A DNA stretch of 7,619 nt from Bacillota bacterium (GTDB lineage: Bacteria; Bacillota; Bacilli; Bacillales; Bacillaceae_J). The notes under the pieces were generated by a model that worked only from the letters and a program-made list of their open reading frames with translations, searched no databases and was not told where the DNA came from. The DNA lies in the NCBI GenBank assembly GCA_023457235.1, contig JAEWMK010000162.1, positions 1 through 7,619 on the forward strand, given 5' to 3'. Made by a program: the position numbers and the translations under genes. Of this stretch, positions 1 to 7,272 are shown in pieces (the stretch's first letter is position 1; every line of letters begins with the position of its first letter).

Positions 1-3000
1 ATATCCTCATGATCTGCCAAAGGCTCAATATCAACTAATTGCTGATTACACTTTTTTTGGAAAGCTTCCAAGTCCTCTGCAAAAATGAATCCGACGCCTC
101 CAGACATCCCTGCCGCAAAGTTTTTACCGACAGAACCAAGGATAACAACACATCCACCTGTCATATACTCGCAGCCATGATCTCCGATTCCTTCTACTAC
201 TGTATTAAGCCCGCTGTTTCTTACAGCAAAACGTTCTCCGGCAAGTCCGCGAATATAAGCTTCACCAGATGTTGCTCCATAAAAGGCAACATTCCCGATA
301 ATCGTATTTCCTTCCGGTCTAAAAATTGATTTTTCAGATGGATAAACTATGATTTTTCCTCCGGATAATCCTTTGCCAACATAGTCATTGGCCTCACCTT
401 CAAGAGATAATGTGACTCCCTTTGGGAGGAAAGAACCAAAACTTTGTCCGGCCGAACCATTAAATTTCAATTGAATTGTATTTTCCGGAAGACCCTCCGC
501 TCCGTAGCGCTTAGAAATCTCACTACCAAGGATTGTACCAACAGTCCTGTTAATATTTTGAATAGGAAAGGATGCACGAACTTCCTTTTTGTGTTCAAGT
601 GCTGACTTACACACTGCTAACAGCTCTTTATAATCTAGTGAATTTTCAAGACCATGATTTTGTTTATGCTGATTATATCTGCTACCATTTCCTGCAGGTT
701 GATAAAGAAGTGTAGAGACATCTAAAGTTTTAGCTTTCCAATGTGCTTTTGCTTGGTTGCTAGTCTTTAATAAATCAGTTCGACCTACCATTTCATTAAT
801 TGTTCTGAAGCCTAACTGAGCCATAATTTCACGAACATCTTGAGTGATAAATCGCATGAAATTCTCAATGTCTTCAGGCTTGCCAAGGAACTTTTTACGA
901 AGCTCAGGATCCTGAGTAGCAATTCCGACTGGACAGGTGTTAAGGTGACATTGACGGACCATTACACATCCTAAAACCACTAAAGCTGTAGAAGCAAATC
1001 CATATTCTTCAGCACCTAATAATGTTGCCATTATGATGTCGCGGCCAGTCATTAGCTTTCCATCCGCTTCCAATACTACACGATCACGAAGACCATTCAG
1101 TAACAATGTTTGGTGCGCTTCGGCTAAGCCAATCTCCCAAGGCATTCCTGCATGCTTAATACTTGATCTTGGCGCTGCACCAGTTCCACCGTCAGCTCCG
1201 CTAATTAGGATGACATCCGCAAGTCCTTTTGCGACACCAGCTGCTATTGTTCCTACACCCGCTTTTGCTACAAGCTTCACACTAATTCTTGCAGTTGGAT
1301 TTGCATTTTTTAAATCATGAATTAATTGAGCTAAATCTTCTATTGAATAAATATCATGATGTGGTGGAGGTGAAATTAAACCAACACCCGGTGTTGAACC
1401 GCGCACTTCAGCAATCCAAGGATATACTTTTTGTCCTGGCAGCTGCCCGCCCTCTCCTGGTTTTGCACCTTGAGCCATTTTTATTTGAATTTCGTCACAA
1501 TTTATTAAATAATTACTTGTTACTCCGAATCGGCCGGACGCAACCTGTTTAATGGCACTTCGGCGTGAATCACCATTTACGTCCGGTCTATAGCGGTCCG
1601 GATGTTCCCCACCTTCCCCACTGTTGCTTTTACCACCAAGTCGGTTCATAGCAATCGCAAGTGTTTCATGAGCTTCCTGGCTTAGTGAACCATATGACAT
1701 CGCACCTGTTTTAAATCGGCGAATGATGGATTCAACAGGTTCAACTTCATCAAGCGGAATCGGTGCTGTTTCTTTAAATGTAAGCAAGTCACGAACAAAA
1801 ATTAGTTGATCTCCATTTGCCTTCTGTACATACTTCTTATACAATTCATAATCATTCATACGACAAGCATTTTTCAGCATCCGTACAATTTCCGGATTTA
1901 GCGCATGTGCTTCCCCATCTTTTCGATATTGGAAATCACTGCCTAATTTTAGCGGTTGTTCGTCTTCAGCAAATGCAGTATTATGTCGCATCAGCGTTTC
2001 CTCTGCAATCGTATTGAGTTTAATTCCTCCTAAACTAGATACTGTTCCAGTGAAATATTTTTCGATCACCTCTCCATTGATTCCAACTGCTTCAAAAATT
2101 TGTGCTCCACGATAACTTTGAATAGTAGAAATCCCCATTTTGGACATTATTTTTAAAATTCCAGCAGTCATTGCCTTAATATAGTTTTTTTCCGCTGTAT
2201 GAAAGTCCACTTCTATATCCTCGTTTTCCACTAATTCTTTAATACTCGCAAATACTAGGTATGGATTGATAGCGTCTGCACCATATCCTATAAGGAGCGC
2301 TAATTGATGAACATCCCTTGCTTCCCCAGTTTCAACAATGAGACTGACTTTCGTTCTCGTTCCTTGACGAACTAAATGATGATGTAAGCCACTGACTGCG
2401 AGCAACGCTGGGATAGCTGCAGATTCTTTGCTAATTAACTTGTCGGATAAAATTATGAATGAGATCCCATTCTTAATGGCTTTATCAACTGAACAAAATA
2501 AATCGTGTAATTCAGTTTCTAATGCCGCTCCACCTCTTGCAGCCTCAAAAATAATCGGAAATGTTTCAGATTGAAATCGTGTTCCTTGAATATCACAAAT
2601 CTTAGCCAACTGATAATCTGTAATAATTGGTGTATCTAAACGTACACGGCTGCAGCTTTCTTCCTTTGGTTCGAGAAGATTTCCTTCTGCTCCTAAAAGT
2701 GTTGCAGTAGTTGTAACAAATTCTTCTCGAATTGCATCGATTGGAGGATTTGTTACTTGTGCAAATAATTGTTTAAAATAATTGTATAAAAGCTGTGAAT
2801 GATTGGAGAGAACAGCCAAAGGCATATCGTTGCCCATTGAATTAATAGGTTCTTTTCCGTCAATTGTCATTGCTCCAATTACTTTTTTCAATTCCTCAAC
2901 TGTATATCCAAATGCTCTTTGGTACTTAGATATTTGCAAATCACTTTGAACTCGATGATTCGTTGCTGCCGGAAGGCCATCAATATGAAGACTGTTTTCA

Positions 3001-4331
3001 GTTAGCCATTTCCGGTACGGGTATTCTTTTGCAATCTTGCCTTTTATCTCTTGGTCTGGAATAATACGGCCTTCTTTCAAATCAACAAAAAGCATTTTTC
3101 CAGGGCTTAATCTGCCTTTTTCGATAACCTGGTCAGGGTCTATATCAATGACACCCGCCTCGGAGGCAAATATAATCAGACCATCAACAGTAACAACATA
3201 ACGTGCCGGTCGGAGACCGTTTCGATCTTGCATTGCCCCAATTTGCAGTCCATCTGTGAACCCAAAAGCTGCCGGACCATCCCATGGTTCCATTAAATGG
3301 CTATAATATTCGTAAAACGCTTGGATTGAATCGTCCATAGTATCATCTTTCTCCCAAGGCTCCGGAACCATCATCATTGCAGCATGTGGGAGTGAATACC
3401 CAGAGTGAATAAGGAACTCTAAACAATTATCAAAAGAAGATGAATCACTCCCTTTTAAATCAATAATTGGCATTAATTCCGTAACTCTTTCGCCAAAGAC
3501 AGAAGACTCTATCACTTTTTCACGGGCTTTCATCCAACTTATATTGCCGTTTAATGTATTAATCTCACCGTTGTGAATTAACATTCTGTTTGGATGAGCC
3601 CTTTCCCAACTTGGGAATGTGTTTGTACTATAGCGTGAATGAACGAGTACAAATGATGATTTAAATGCTTCATCTTGTAAATCTAGATAGTATTTATCTA
3701 ATTGTTCCGGTGTCAGCATCCCTTTATATACAATTGTTCTTGCAGATAGACTTGCTATATAAAACGTTTCGTTTTCAGCAAGCTTCTTTTTTTGTACTAT
3801 TTTTTCTGTTCGTCGACGGATCATGTATAGTATTCTTTCAAATGATTCATCATTAGTTACATTACTTGCTTTTCCGATAAATAGTTGACGAACATAAGGT
3901 TGACTTTCTTTAGCTGTTGCCCCGATATTTTCATCATTTGTCGGAACGGTTCTCCAACCTAGAACTATTTGCCCTTCTTCTTCAACAATTTTATTAAATG
4001 CTTTTTCACACTGCTTTCTAATTTCTTTGTCTTGTGGCATAAATACCATTCCAACCCCATACTGACCTTGGCCTTTTAGCTCAAAATGAGAACAAGCTTT
4101 TTGAAATAACTCATGTGGCAGTTTTGATAATATGCCTGCACCGTCGCCAGTATCTGGATCACTTGCCTGACCACCCCGGTGTTCCAATCTGCACAACATT
4201 GAGATACCTTGTTTAACAATGTTGTGTGTTGTATCACCTTTTAAATTCGCAATAAATCCAATACCGCAAGCGTCATGCTCAAAATCCGGATCATAAAGGC
4301 CTTGTTTTGTTGGTAGTTTGTGTTGATTCAT
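1..4331 (-). CDS. gltA: Glutamate synthase (NADPH) large/alpha subunit, partial (C-terminus beyond the left edge)
   Basis: Large subunit of glutamate synthase (GOGAT), which with the small subunit makes two glutamates from glutamine and 2-oxoglutarate in the cytoplasm. The frame is open from ATG at 4331 to base 1 (about 1443 residues); the family is about 1500-1520 long, so roughly 75 residues are missing. In order I see: a short propeptide ending before Cys22 in HDACGIG, the N-terminal nucleophile of a class II glutamine amidotransferase domain (also HRGG 51-54, DTGDGAG 60-66, HSRYSTN near 230); a central domain near 450-750; an FMN synthase domain near 800-1190 with GADGGTGA at about 1045-1052 and 3Fe-4S cysteines C1122, C1128, C1133 (C-x5-C-x4-C); and a GXGXG-rich C-terminal domain from about 1260. 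The start has AGAGGGG seven bases upstream. The small subunit gene would be expected to the left. Bacillus naming is gltA; the enterobacterial name is gltB. Confidence 0.97.
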   Translation of the reverse strand, partial: MNQHKLPTKQGLYDPDFEHDACGIGFIANLKGDTTHNIVKQGISMLCRLEHRGGQASDPDTGDGAGILSKLPHELFQKACSHFELKGQGQYGVGMVFMPQDKEIRKQCEKAFNKIVEEEGQIVLGWRTVPTNDENIGATAKESQPYVRQLFIGKASNVTNDESFERILYMIRRRTEKIVQKKKLAENETFYIASLSARTIVYKGMLTPEQLDKYYLDLQDEAFKSSFVLVHSRYSTNTFPSWERAHPNRMLIHNGEINTLNGNISWMKAREKVIESSVFGERVTELMPIIDLKGSDSSSFDNCLEFLIHSGYSLPHAAMMMVPEPWEKDDTMDDSIQAFYEYYSHLMEPWDGPAAFGFTDGLQIGAMQDRNGLRPARYVVTVDGLIIFASEAGVIDIDPDQVIEKGRLSPGKMLFVDLKEGRIIPDQEIKGKIAKEYPYRKWLTENSLHIDGLPAATNHRVQSDLQISKYQRAFGYTVEELKKVIGAMTIDGKEPINSMGNDMPLAVLSNHSQLLYNYFKQLFAQVTNPPIDAIREEFVTTTATLLGAEGNLLEPKEESCSRVRLDTPIITDYQLAKICDIQGTRFQSETFPIIFEAARGGAALETELHDLFCSVDKAIKNGISFIILSDKLISKESAAIPALLAVSGLHHHLVRQGTRTKVSLIVETGEARDVHQLALLIGYGADAINPYLVFASIKELVENEDIEVDFHTAEKNYIKAMTAGILKIMSKMGISTIQSYRGAQIFEAVGINGEVIEKYFTGTVSSLGGIKLNTIAEETLMRHNTAFAEDEQPLKLGSDFQYRKDGEAHALNPEIVRMLKNACRMNDYELYKKYVQKANGDQLIFVRDLLTFKETAPIPLDEVEPVESIIRRFKTGAMSYGSLSQEAHETLAIAMNRLGGKSNSGEGGEHPDRYRPDVNGDSRRSAIKQVASGRFGVTSNYLINCDEIQIKMAQGAKPGEGGQLPGQKVYPWIAEVRGSTPGVGLISPPPHHDIYSIEDLAQLIHDLKNANPTARISVKLVAKAGVGTIAAGVAKGLADVILISGADGGTGAAPRSSIKHAGMPWEIGLAEAHQTLLLNGLRDRVVLEADGKLMTGRDIIMATLLGAEEYGFASTALVVLGCVMVRQCHLNTCPVGIATQDPELRKKFLGKPEDIENFMRFITQDVREIMAQLGFRTINEMVGRTDLLKTSNQAKAHWKAKTLDVSTLLYQPAGNGSRYNQHKQNHGLENSLDYKELLAVCKSALEHKKEVRASFPIQNINRTVGTILGSEISKRYGAEGLPENTIQLKFNGSAGQSFGSFLPKGVTLSLEGEANDYVGKGLSGGKIIVYPSEKSIFRPEGNTIIGNVAFYGATSGEAYIRGLAGERFAVRNSGLNTVVEGIGDHGCEYMTGGCVVILGSVGKNFAAGMSGGVGFIFAEDLEAFQKKCNQQLVDIEPLADHED

Positions 4332-4341
4332 CTTTTCACCC
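4332..4341 (-). promoter_or_regulatory. Ribosome binding site of gltA
   Basis: On the minus strand, GGGGTGAAAAG precedes the ATG at 4331, with an AGAGGGG core extending slightly further upstream. Spacing of about seven bases fits a strong Gram-positive Shine-Dalgarno sequence. It supports this start, which also puts the catalytic cysteine at position 22 as in Bacillus GltA. Confidence 0.75.
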
Positions 4342-4435
4342 CTCTTATAAGCTTAAGCACATAAACAATCAATCTAACAATTAATCATTTCTTTAAAAAT
4401 CAATCACTTTTCAATATGAATCCCTCTTGGTAATT

Positions 4436-4465
4436 ATTGTATTCTTTTTGATCGATCTAGAACAA
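4436..4465 (-). promoter_or_regulatory. Probable sigma-A promoter of gltA
   Basis: On the minus strand, TTGTTC (4465-4460) and TACAAT (4441-4436) are separated by 18 bases; the -10 has five of six consensus bases and the -35 four. The transcription start would be near 4429, giving a leader of about 98 nt in which I see no clear attenuator or riboswitch. The -35 lies inside the proximal dyad at 4455-4469, as expected for a LysR-activated promoter. Inferred from sequence only. Confidence 0.6.
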
Positions 4466-4469
4466 TATC
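4455..4469 (-). promoter_or_regulatory. Possible second GltC-like site overlapping the gltA -35
   Basis: The minus strand reads GATATTGTTCTAGAT. It shares the TAGAT half-site of the dyad at 4487-4501 but has a degenerate left half. Its centre (4462) is 32 bases, about three helical turns, from the upstream dyad and near -33, so it fits the weaker activation site of LysR-type regulators that contacts RNA polymerase. Called mainly on position and one half-site. Confidence 0.35.
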
Positions 4470-4486
4470 AATTTTTAATAAAACCA

Positions 4487-4501
4487 ATCTAATTTTGAGA
4501 T
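4487..4501 (-). promoter_or_regulatory. GltC-like operator (Box I type dyad)
   Basis: The 15-base interrupted dyad reads ATCTCAAAATTAGAT on the minus strand and ATCTAATTTTGAGAT on the plus strand. From memory, the GltC Box I of the B. subtilis gltA-gltC region is ATCTC-N5-GAGAT; this site differs in one half-site base. Its centre (4494) is about 65 bases upstream of the inferred gltA start, the classic position of a LysR-type recognition site. Match and geometry are seen; GltC binding is inferred. Confidence 0.6.
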
Positions 4502-4504
4502 TAA

Positions 4505-4539
4505 TTACAAAAAGAGCAGGAAATGTAATATTTCCTGCT
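4505..4539 (-). terminator. Intrinsic terminator of the LysE-type exporter gene
   Basis: On the minus strand AGCAGGAAAT, a five-base loop ATTAC, and ATTTCCTGCT form a perfect 10-bp hairpin (4539-4515), followed by CTTTTTGTA (down to 4505). The stem starts on the last base of the exporter stop codon (4541-4539). The T-tract ends only three bases before the GltC-like dyad, so it insulates the gltA promoter from read-through. Confidence 0.88.
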
Positions 4540-5165
4540 TAACCGAATAATAATTTAATTCCTTGATAGGCAAAATATATACCAAAACCGATTAGTGATA
4601 ATCCTGAAATTGCAGAAATTAAGACAAGAAGTCGGGAAGTTAAGATTTTACGAAAGCTGCTCGATACAGTTGCCATCGTAACATCCCAAAGTAATAAACC
4701 TAATATAATCGCGGAACTATATAAAATTAGTTCATTTTTCGTTGCCGTGGCAGCGGTTCGAGCTAATATTGAGCCATAAATACCAAGCCAAAACAAAATT
4801 GTTAAAGGATTAGTTAATGACATCATAAAGCCTGATAAGAAAGCTTTGGAAAAAGGCTCTTTCTTACGAGTATTCTGAATATCGATCTTGCCTGCATTAA
4901 TAAAACTATCGATTCCAGTATAAACTAAAACAAAAGCACCAAAAAGCCATAGAAACGTTTGCACAAAAGGGGCATCAATAAATGTTACAAGCCCTAAATA
5001 AACGATTAACATATAAATTCCATCAGCAATCATGGCACCTACCCCAACAAGCCATGAATGGAGGAAGCCAAATTTGATCCCTCTATCCAACTGGGCAGCG
5101 TTCACCGGTCCAATTGGTGCTGCCAAGGACAAACCTAGAAGGACATAACTAAAAAAAAGACTCAT
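4539..5165 (-). CDS. LysE/RhtB-family amino acid exporter
   Basis: A 208-residue integral membrane protein of the LysE/RhtB family, whose members export amino acids such as lysine, arginine, threonine or homoserine across the cytoplasmic membrane. The family signature is seen: AAPIGPVNA (15-23) at the end of TM1, and SLTNPLTILFW (116-126) in TM4, matching the conserved Asn-Pro of the family. Six hydrophobic segments are visible near 5-25, 38-62, 66-90, 110-135, 145-168 and 178-205, with a charged loop at 93-107. Length is typical. AAGGGGTGG sits about seven bases before the ATG. The gene has its own terminator, so it is probably a single-gene transcript, transcribed toward gltA. In B. subtilis the regulator gene gltC sits at the position upstream of gltA. 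Substrate cannot be told from sequence; its place beside glutamate synthase is only a weak hint. Confidence 0.88.
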   Translation of the reverse strand: MSLFFSYVLLGLSLAAPIGPVNAAQLDRGIKFGFLHSWLVGVGAMIADGIYMLIVYLGLVTFIDAPFVQTFLWLFGAFVLVYTGIDSFINAGKIDIQNTRKKEPFSKAFLSGFMMSLTNPLTILFWLGIYGSILARTAATATKNELILYSSAIILGLLLWDVTMATVSSSFRKILTSRLLVLISAISGLSLIGFGIYFAYQGIKLLFG

Positions 5166-5255
5166 GGTTCCACCCCTTAAAAATAACCTTGTCTAAGAAA
5201 TTGTATTCAGAGGGGGTGCCTTGTACGACTATTTTTAAAAAGGGAGTATCACAAT
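5166..5255. promoter_or_regulatory. Divergent intergenic control region between the exporter and the 83-aa gene
   Basis: Ninety bases must hold the promoters of both divergent genes. Both ends carry ribosome binding sites (GGGGTGG toward the left, AAAGGGAG toward the right). TTAAAAATA at 5177-5185 is mirrored by TATTTTTAA at 5230-5238, so the two leaders begin alike. I could not assign a convincing -35/-10 pair to either direction. Confidence 0.4.
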
Positions 5256-5507
5256 ATGGTTATAAATGAACAAAATCATCGAATTGTTGATTTAGTCGAA
5301 GAAGCAGAGAGAGCAGTAATCGAATCACAAGGAAATAAAGACCCCGGTAAATATCAACATGCACAAAATGCAATCCAAGAAGCTAAACTTTTTCTTCAGG
5401 AGTCCTTCAAGCCTACAAATACAGTAGAAGAAACAAAGGCTTTACATGCAAAAGAACTGTTGAGGCATCTTGAAGAAGCACAACACGCTATTGAATCCAC
5501 AGAATAA
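5256..5507 (+). CDS. Small helical protein of unknown function (83 aa)
   Basis: An 83-residue acidic, soluble protein; I do not recognise it with certainty. The sequence is almost wholly alpha-helical in character: residues about 5-25, 32-52 and 58-82 look like three amphipathic helices rich in Glu, Ala, Gln and Lys, broken by NKDPGK (27-32) and KPTNT (52-56). There is no signal peptide, membrane segment or cysteine. It resembles the small uncharacterised DUF proteins of about 80 residues common in Bacillus (the DUF2564-like style), but this is an impression, not a match. AAAGGGAG lies about eight bases before the ATG, and a hairpin terminator follows the stop closely, so it is a real single-gene unit. 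It is divergent from the exporter gene and convergent with the MFS gene. No function is proposed. Confidence 0.78.
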   Translation: MVINEQNHRIVDLVEEAERAVIESQGNKDPGKYQHAQNAIQEAKLFLQESFKPTNTVEETKALHAKELLRHLEEAQHAIESTE

Positions 5508-5520
5508 TATAAAATGCAAA

Positions 5521-5546
5521 AGGCCGGTATTGAAAAGAACCGGCTT
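5521..5546. terminator. Probable bidirectional terminator between convergent genes
   Basis: GCCGGT (5523-5528) pairs with ACCGGC (5539-5544) around a ten-base loop; an A-T and a G-T pair extend the stem to eight. On the plus strand a T-rich stretch follows, and on the minus strand the stem runs into CCTTTTGCATTTT. It lies between the stop of the 83-aa gene (5507) and the stop of the MFS gene (5567), so it probably serves both. The minus-strand T-tract is closer to the stem. Confidence 0.7.
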
Positions 5547-5566
5547 CTTAATGTTTGTCTTATTTT

Positions 5567-6835
5567 TTATGTTGATGGTTCTTCTTCCGGCTTGATTGCC
5601 ATAAAGGTAGCAATAGCCGCAATAACGCTTAACCCACTTAATATATAAAAAAGTGAGTTTTCTGTATACTTCATCATAATAGCCATTATTGGCGGTCCTG
5701 CGGCCACACCAATAAAACGCATTGAACTGTAGATAGATGAAACCGTTCCTCTTTCCTGCTTATCGATTCCAGATGTTATAAATGAATCCAAACATGGTAA
5801 CGCTACCCCTATTCCAATTCCAGAAGCTAGAAATAACCAAATCATAAACCACATATCTTTAGAAAAACTAAGTACTACTATGGAACCAGATAGTAATACA
5901 ATTCCCCCAAAGGTAAGCCATTTCATAAGCACTTTATTTTCTTTAATTAATTTACCGGTAATATAGGAGGCAAAACACAAGCCTCCTAAAGGTATTGCTA
6001 ACAGAAGTCCTTTTTTTACATCCTTTACATTATAAACCTTTTCCAAAATGTCAGATAAATAAAATAAAACGGCAAACAATACAAACATTAAAATAATCCC
6101 GATCACAAAGACAGCATATAGCCATTTCCAGTTGTTTTTAAAAGTCTCCTTCATATTAGCTATAAACTTTTTGAAAGGAATCGGCTTTTGCCGCTTATTC
6201 GGGGTTTTCACTAGGAAAAACATTAGTAAAATTGATATTAAACAAAACACCGGAATAGAAAAGAAAGGTAAATACCAAATGATTCCTGCTAAAAATGCCC
6301 CTAAAATTGGACTTAATACTTTACCAAGGGTATTGGATGTTTCAATTAGTCCTAAAGAGCTACTCACCTCTTCATCACTCTTAAACATATCACCGACGAG
6401 TGGCAGCACAATCGGGAAGGCTCCCGCAGCCCCAACCCCCTGTAATGCCCGTCCAATTAAAATAACCCAATACGGGTTTTCCATTTTCCAGCCAGCCCAC
6501 GCCGCAATTAGTCCGCCAATTGCAGATATTGCTAAACTGGGGATTATGACCTTCTTTCTCCCAAAATGGTCAGACAGGAATCCAGCTAAGGGAATAAGAA
6601 GGATCGCAACAATCGAGTAAATTGTAATGATCATACTTGATTGAAATGGCGTTATCCCCAACTTACTTTCCATAACGGGAAGGACTGGAATAAGCATCGA
6701 ATTCCCCAGCGTCATAACAAGTGGAATGGATGAAATAGATAATACAGCCCATCTTTGATTATTAGGTTTGGCCTTAGAATCACTTTTTGAGCCCTTTTTC
6801 ATCTTAACAGAATGAAGATTTTCAACGTAATCCAT
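5567..6835 (-). CDS. Major facilitator superfamily transporter, drug-efflux type
   Basis: A 422-residue, 12-TM major facilitator protein, probably a proton-driven efflux pump of the DHA1 drug antiporter type in the cytoplasmic membrane. MFS motif A is seen between TM2 and TM3 (GFLSDHFGRKK, about 85-95), the TM4 Arg/Gly motif at GRALQGVGAAGA (about 128-139), and a TM5 antiporter motif C-like GKVLSPILGA (about 171-180), in which Ser and Ala replace two usual glycines. A long charged loop near 210-237 separates the halves; the C half contains DKQERGTVSS (about 358-367) before TM11. The N-terminus carries about 27 basic hydrophilic residues before TM1. I prefer ATG at 6835: AAAGG is about ten bases upstream, while the in-frame GTG at 6844 is only one base from it; the GTG start would add three residues. 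It is the last of three codirectional genes, with a terminator after it. Substrate is unknown. Confidence 0.88.
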   Translation of the reverse strand: MDYVENLHSVKMKKGSKSDSKAKPNNQRWAVLSISSIPLVMTLGNSMLIPVLPVMESKLGITPFQSSMIITIYSIVAILLIPLAGFLSDHFGRKKVIIPSLAISAIGGLIAAWAGWKMENPYWVILIGRALQGVGAAGAFPIVLPLVGDMFKSDEEVSSSLGLIETSNTLGKVLSPILGAFLAGIIWYLPFFSIPVFCLISILLMFFLVKTPNKRQKPIPFKKFIANMKETFKNNWKWLYAVFVIGIILMFVLFAVLFYLSDILEKVYNVKDVKKGLLLAIPLGGLCFASYITGKLIKENKVLMKWLTFGGIVLLSGSIVVLSFSKDMWFMIWLFLASGIGIGVALPCLDSFITSGIDKQERGTVSSIYSSMRFIGVAAGPPIMAIMMKYTENSLFYILSGLSVIAAIATFMAIKPEEEPST

Positions 6836-6897
6836 CTGTGACACGCCTTTTTATGTTATTTTATCAATTATTTTTTTACATTAATCTTAATATGGAC
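6836..6897 (-). other. Short AT-rich gap between the ABM-like gene and the MFS gene
   Basis: About 62 bases, very AT-rich, with the AAAGG ribosome binding site of the MFS gene near its left end. No hairpin followed by a T-tract is seen, so read-through from the upstream genes is likely. TAAAAT-like runs could serve as a -10, but no -35 with correct spacing stands out. Confidence 0.4.
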
Positions 6898-7260
6898 TTA
6901 CGGTGATAAATTATCCTTTTCTTTTTCCGTTTCCTTACTTTGTTTCTTATCACTCATAGAGCGGAATAACTGTGTGGTCATACTGCCTTGGACGATGTTT
7001 TCCAGAAAAAAATCACCGATTAGTTTCAAATAATCCTCGTCATCAAACATTTTTTTGTTTTGTAATTCCATTTCAGCCAATCCTTCATATGTTGCAAGAA
7101 GAGCATAGGTATAATCTTTTCCAGTAATAGGTGTCAATATATCTACCTTATGGTCATATTTCTCATTTCGAAAATTTTTAATTTCGGTTAAATTTTCTAG
7201 TGCTTCTTTAAATTTTTCTTGTTTTATTTCGAATGTTTGATAAACATAAATAGTCACCAT
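6898..7260 (-). CDS. Probable dimeric alpha/beta-barrel (ABM-like) small protein
   Basis: A 120-residue soluble protein; the exact family is not recognised. The pattern is a ferredoxin-like alpha/beta fold of the ABM/NIPSNAP kind: an opening beta strand TIYVYQTFEI (3-12), a helix EKFKEALENLTEIKNFR (about 15-31), strands near 40-46 and 53-60 (YTYALLATYE), a helix AEMELQNKKMF, then a helix DYLKLIGDFFLENIV ending in a final strand MTTQLFRSM. Such folds usually dimerise and occur in monooxygenases, heme-degrading enzymes and sensors; no catalytic residue can be named. The last about 18 residues are a charged, probably disordered Lys/Glu tail. The start is ATG 7260, since GGAGG lies five bases before it; an upstream in-frame ATG at 7272 contains that GGAGG and overlaps the permease stop. 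It is surely co-transcribed with the permease. Confidence 0.72.
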   Translation of the reverse strand: MVTIYVYQTFEIKQEKFKEALENLTEIKNFRNEKYDHKVDILTPITGKDYTYALLATYEGLAEMELQNKKMFDDEDYLKLIGDFFLENIVQGSMTTQLFRSMSDKKQSKETEKEKDNLSP

Positions 7261-7272
7261 TAGCACCTCCAT
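7261..7272 (-). promoter_or_regulatory. Ribosome binding site deciding the start of the ABM-like gene
   Basis: The minus strand reads ATGGAGGTGCTA immediately before the ATG at 7260. The GGAGG core is five bases from that ATG. The alternative ATG at 7272 would use this same sequence as codons and has no Shine-Dalgarno of its own beyond the permease end. Confidence 0.65.

Noticed and set aside
39..2017. Several plus-strand open frames of 66-96 codons (39-329, 1033-1320, 1289-1552, 1817-2017)
   Set aside because: All lie opposite the glutamate synthase frame, which is continuous and carries conserved catalytic and cofactor residues; these are shadows.
3665..3856. A 63-codon hydrophobic plus-strand frame
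   Set aside because: It is antisense to the amidotransferase domain of gltA, and its hydrophobicity reflects complementary codons of the real gene.
4350..4385. Possible TnrA or CodY site in the gltA leader (TGTTAGATTGATTGTTTA on the minus strand)
   Set aside because: The left half resembles the TnrA TGTNA half-site, but the right half does not match TNACA, and the spacing core differs.
4332..4429. Riboswitch or T-box in the gltA leader
   Set aside because: The leader of about 98 nt is AT-rich, with no stable stem-loop, no T-box sequence and no terminator-like hairpin on the minus strand.
6132..6620. A 162-codon plus-strand open frame opposite the MFS gene
   Set aside because: It is antisense to a well-supported membrane protein gene with clear MFS motifs, has no good ribosome binding site, and its translation shows no domain-like pattern.
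6836..6897. Internal promoter for the MFS gene in the AT-rich gap
   Set aside because: TAAAAT-like -10 candidates exist, but no -35 with 16-18 base spacing matches beyond chance in such AT-rich DNA.
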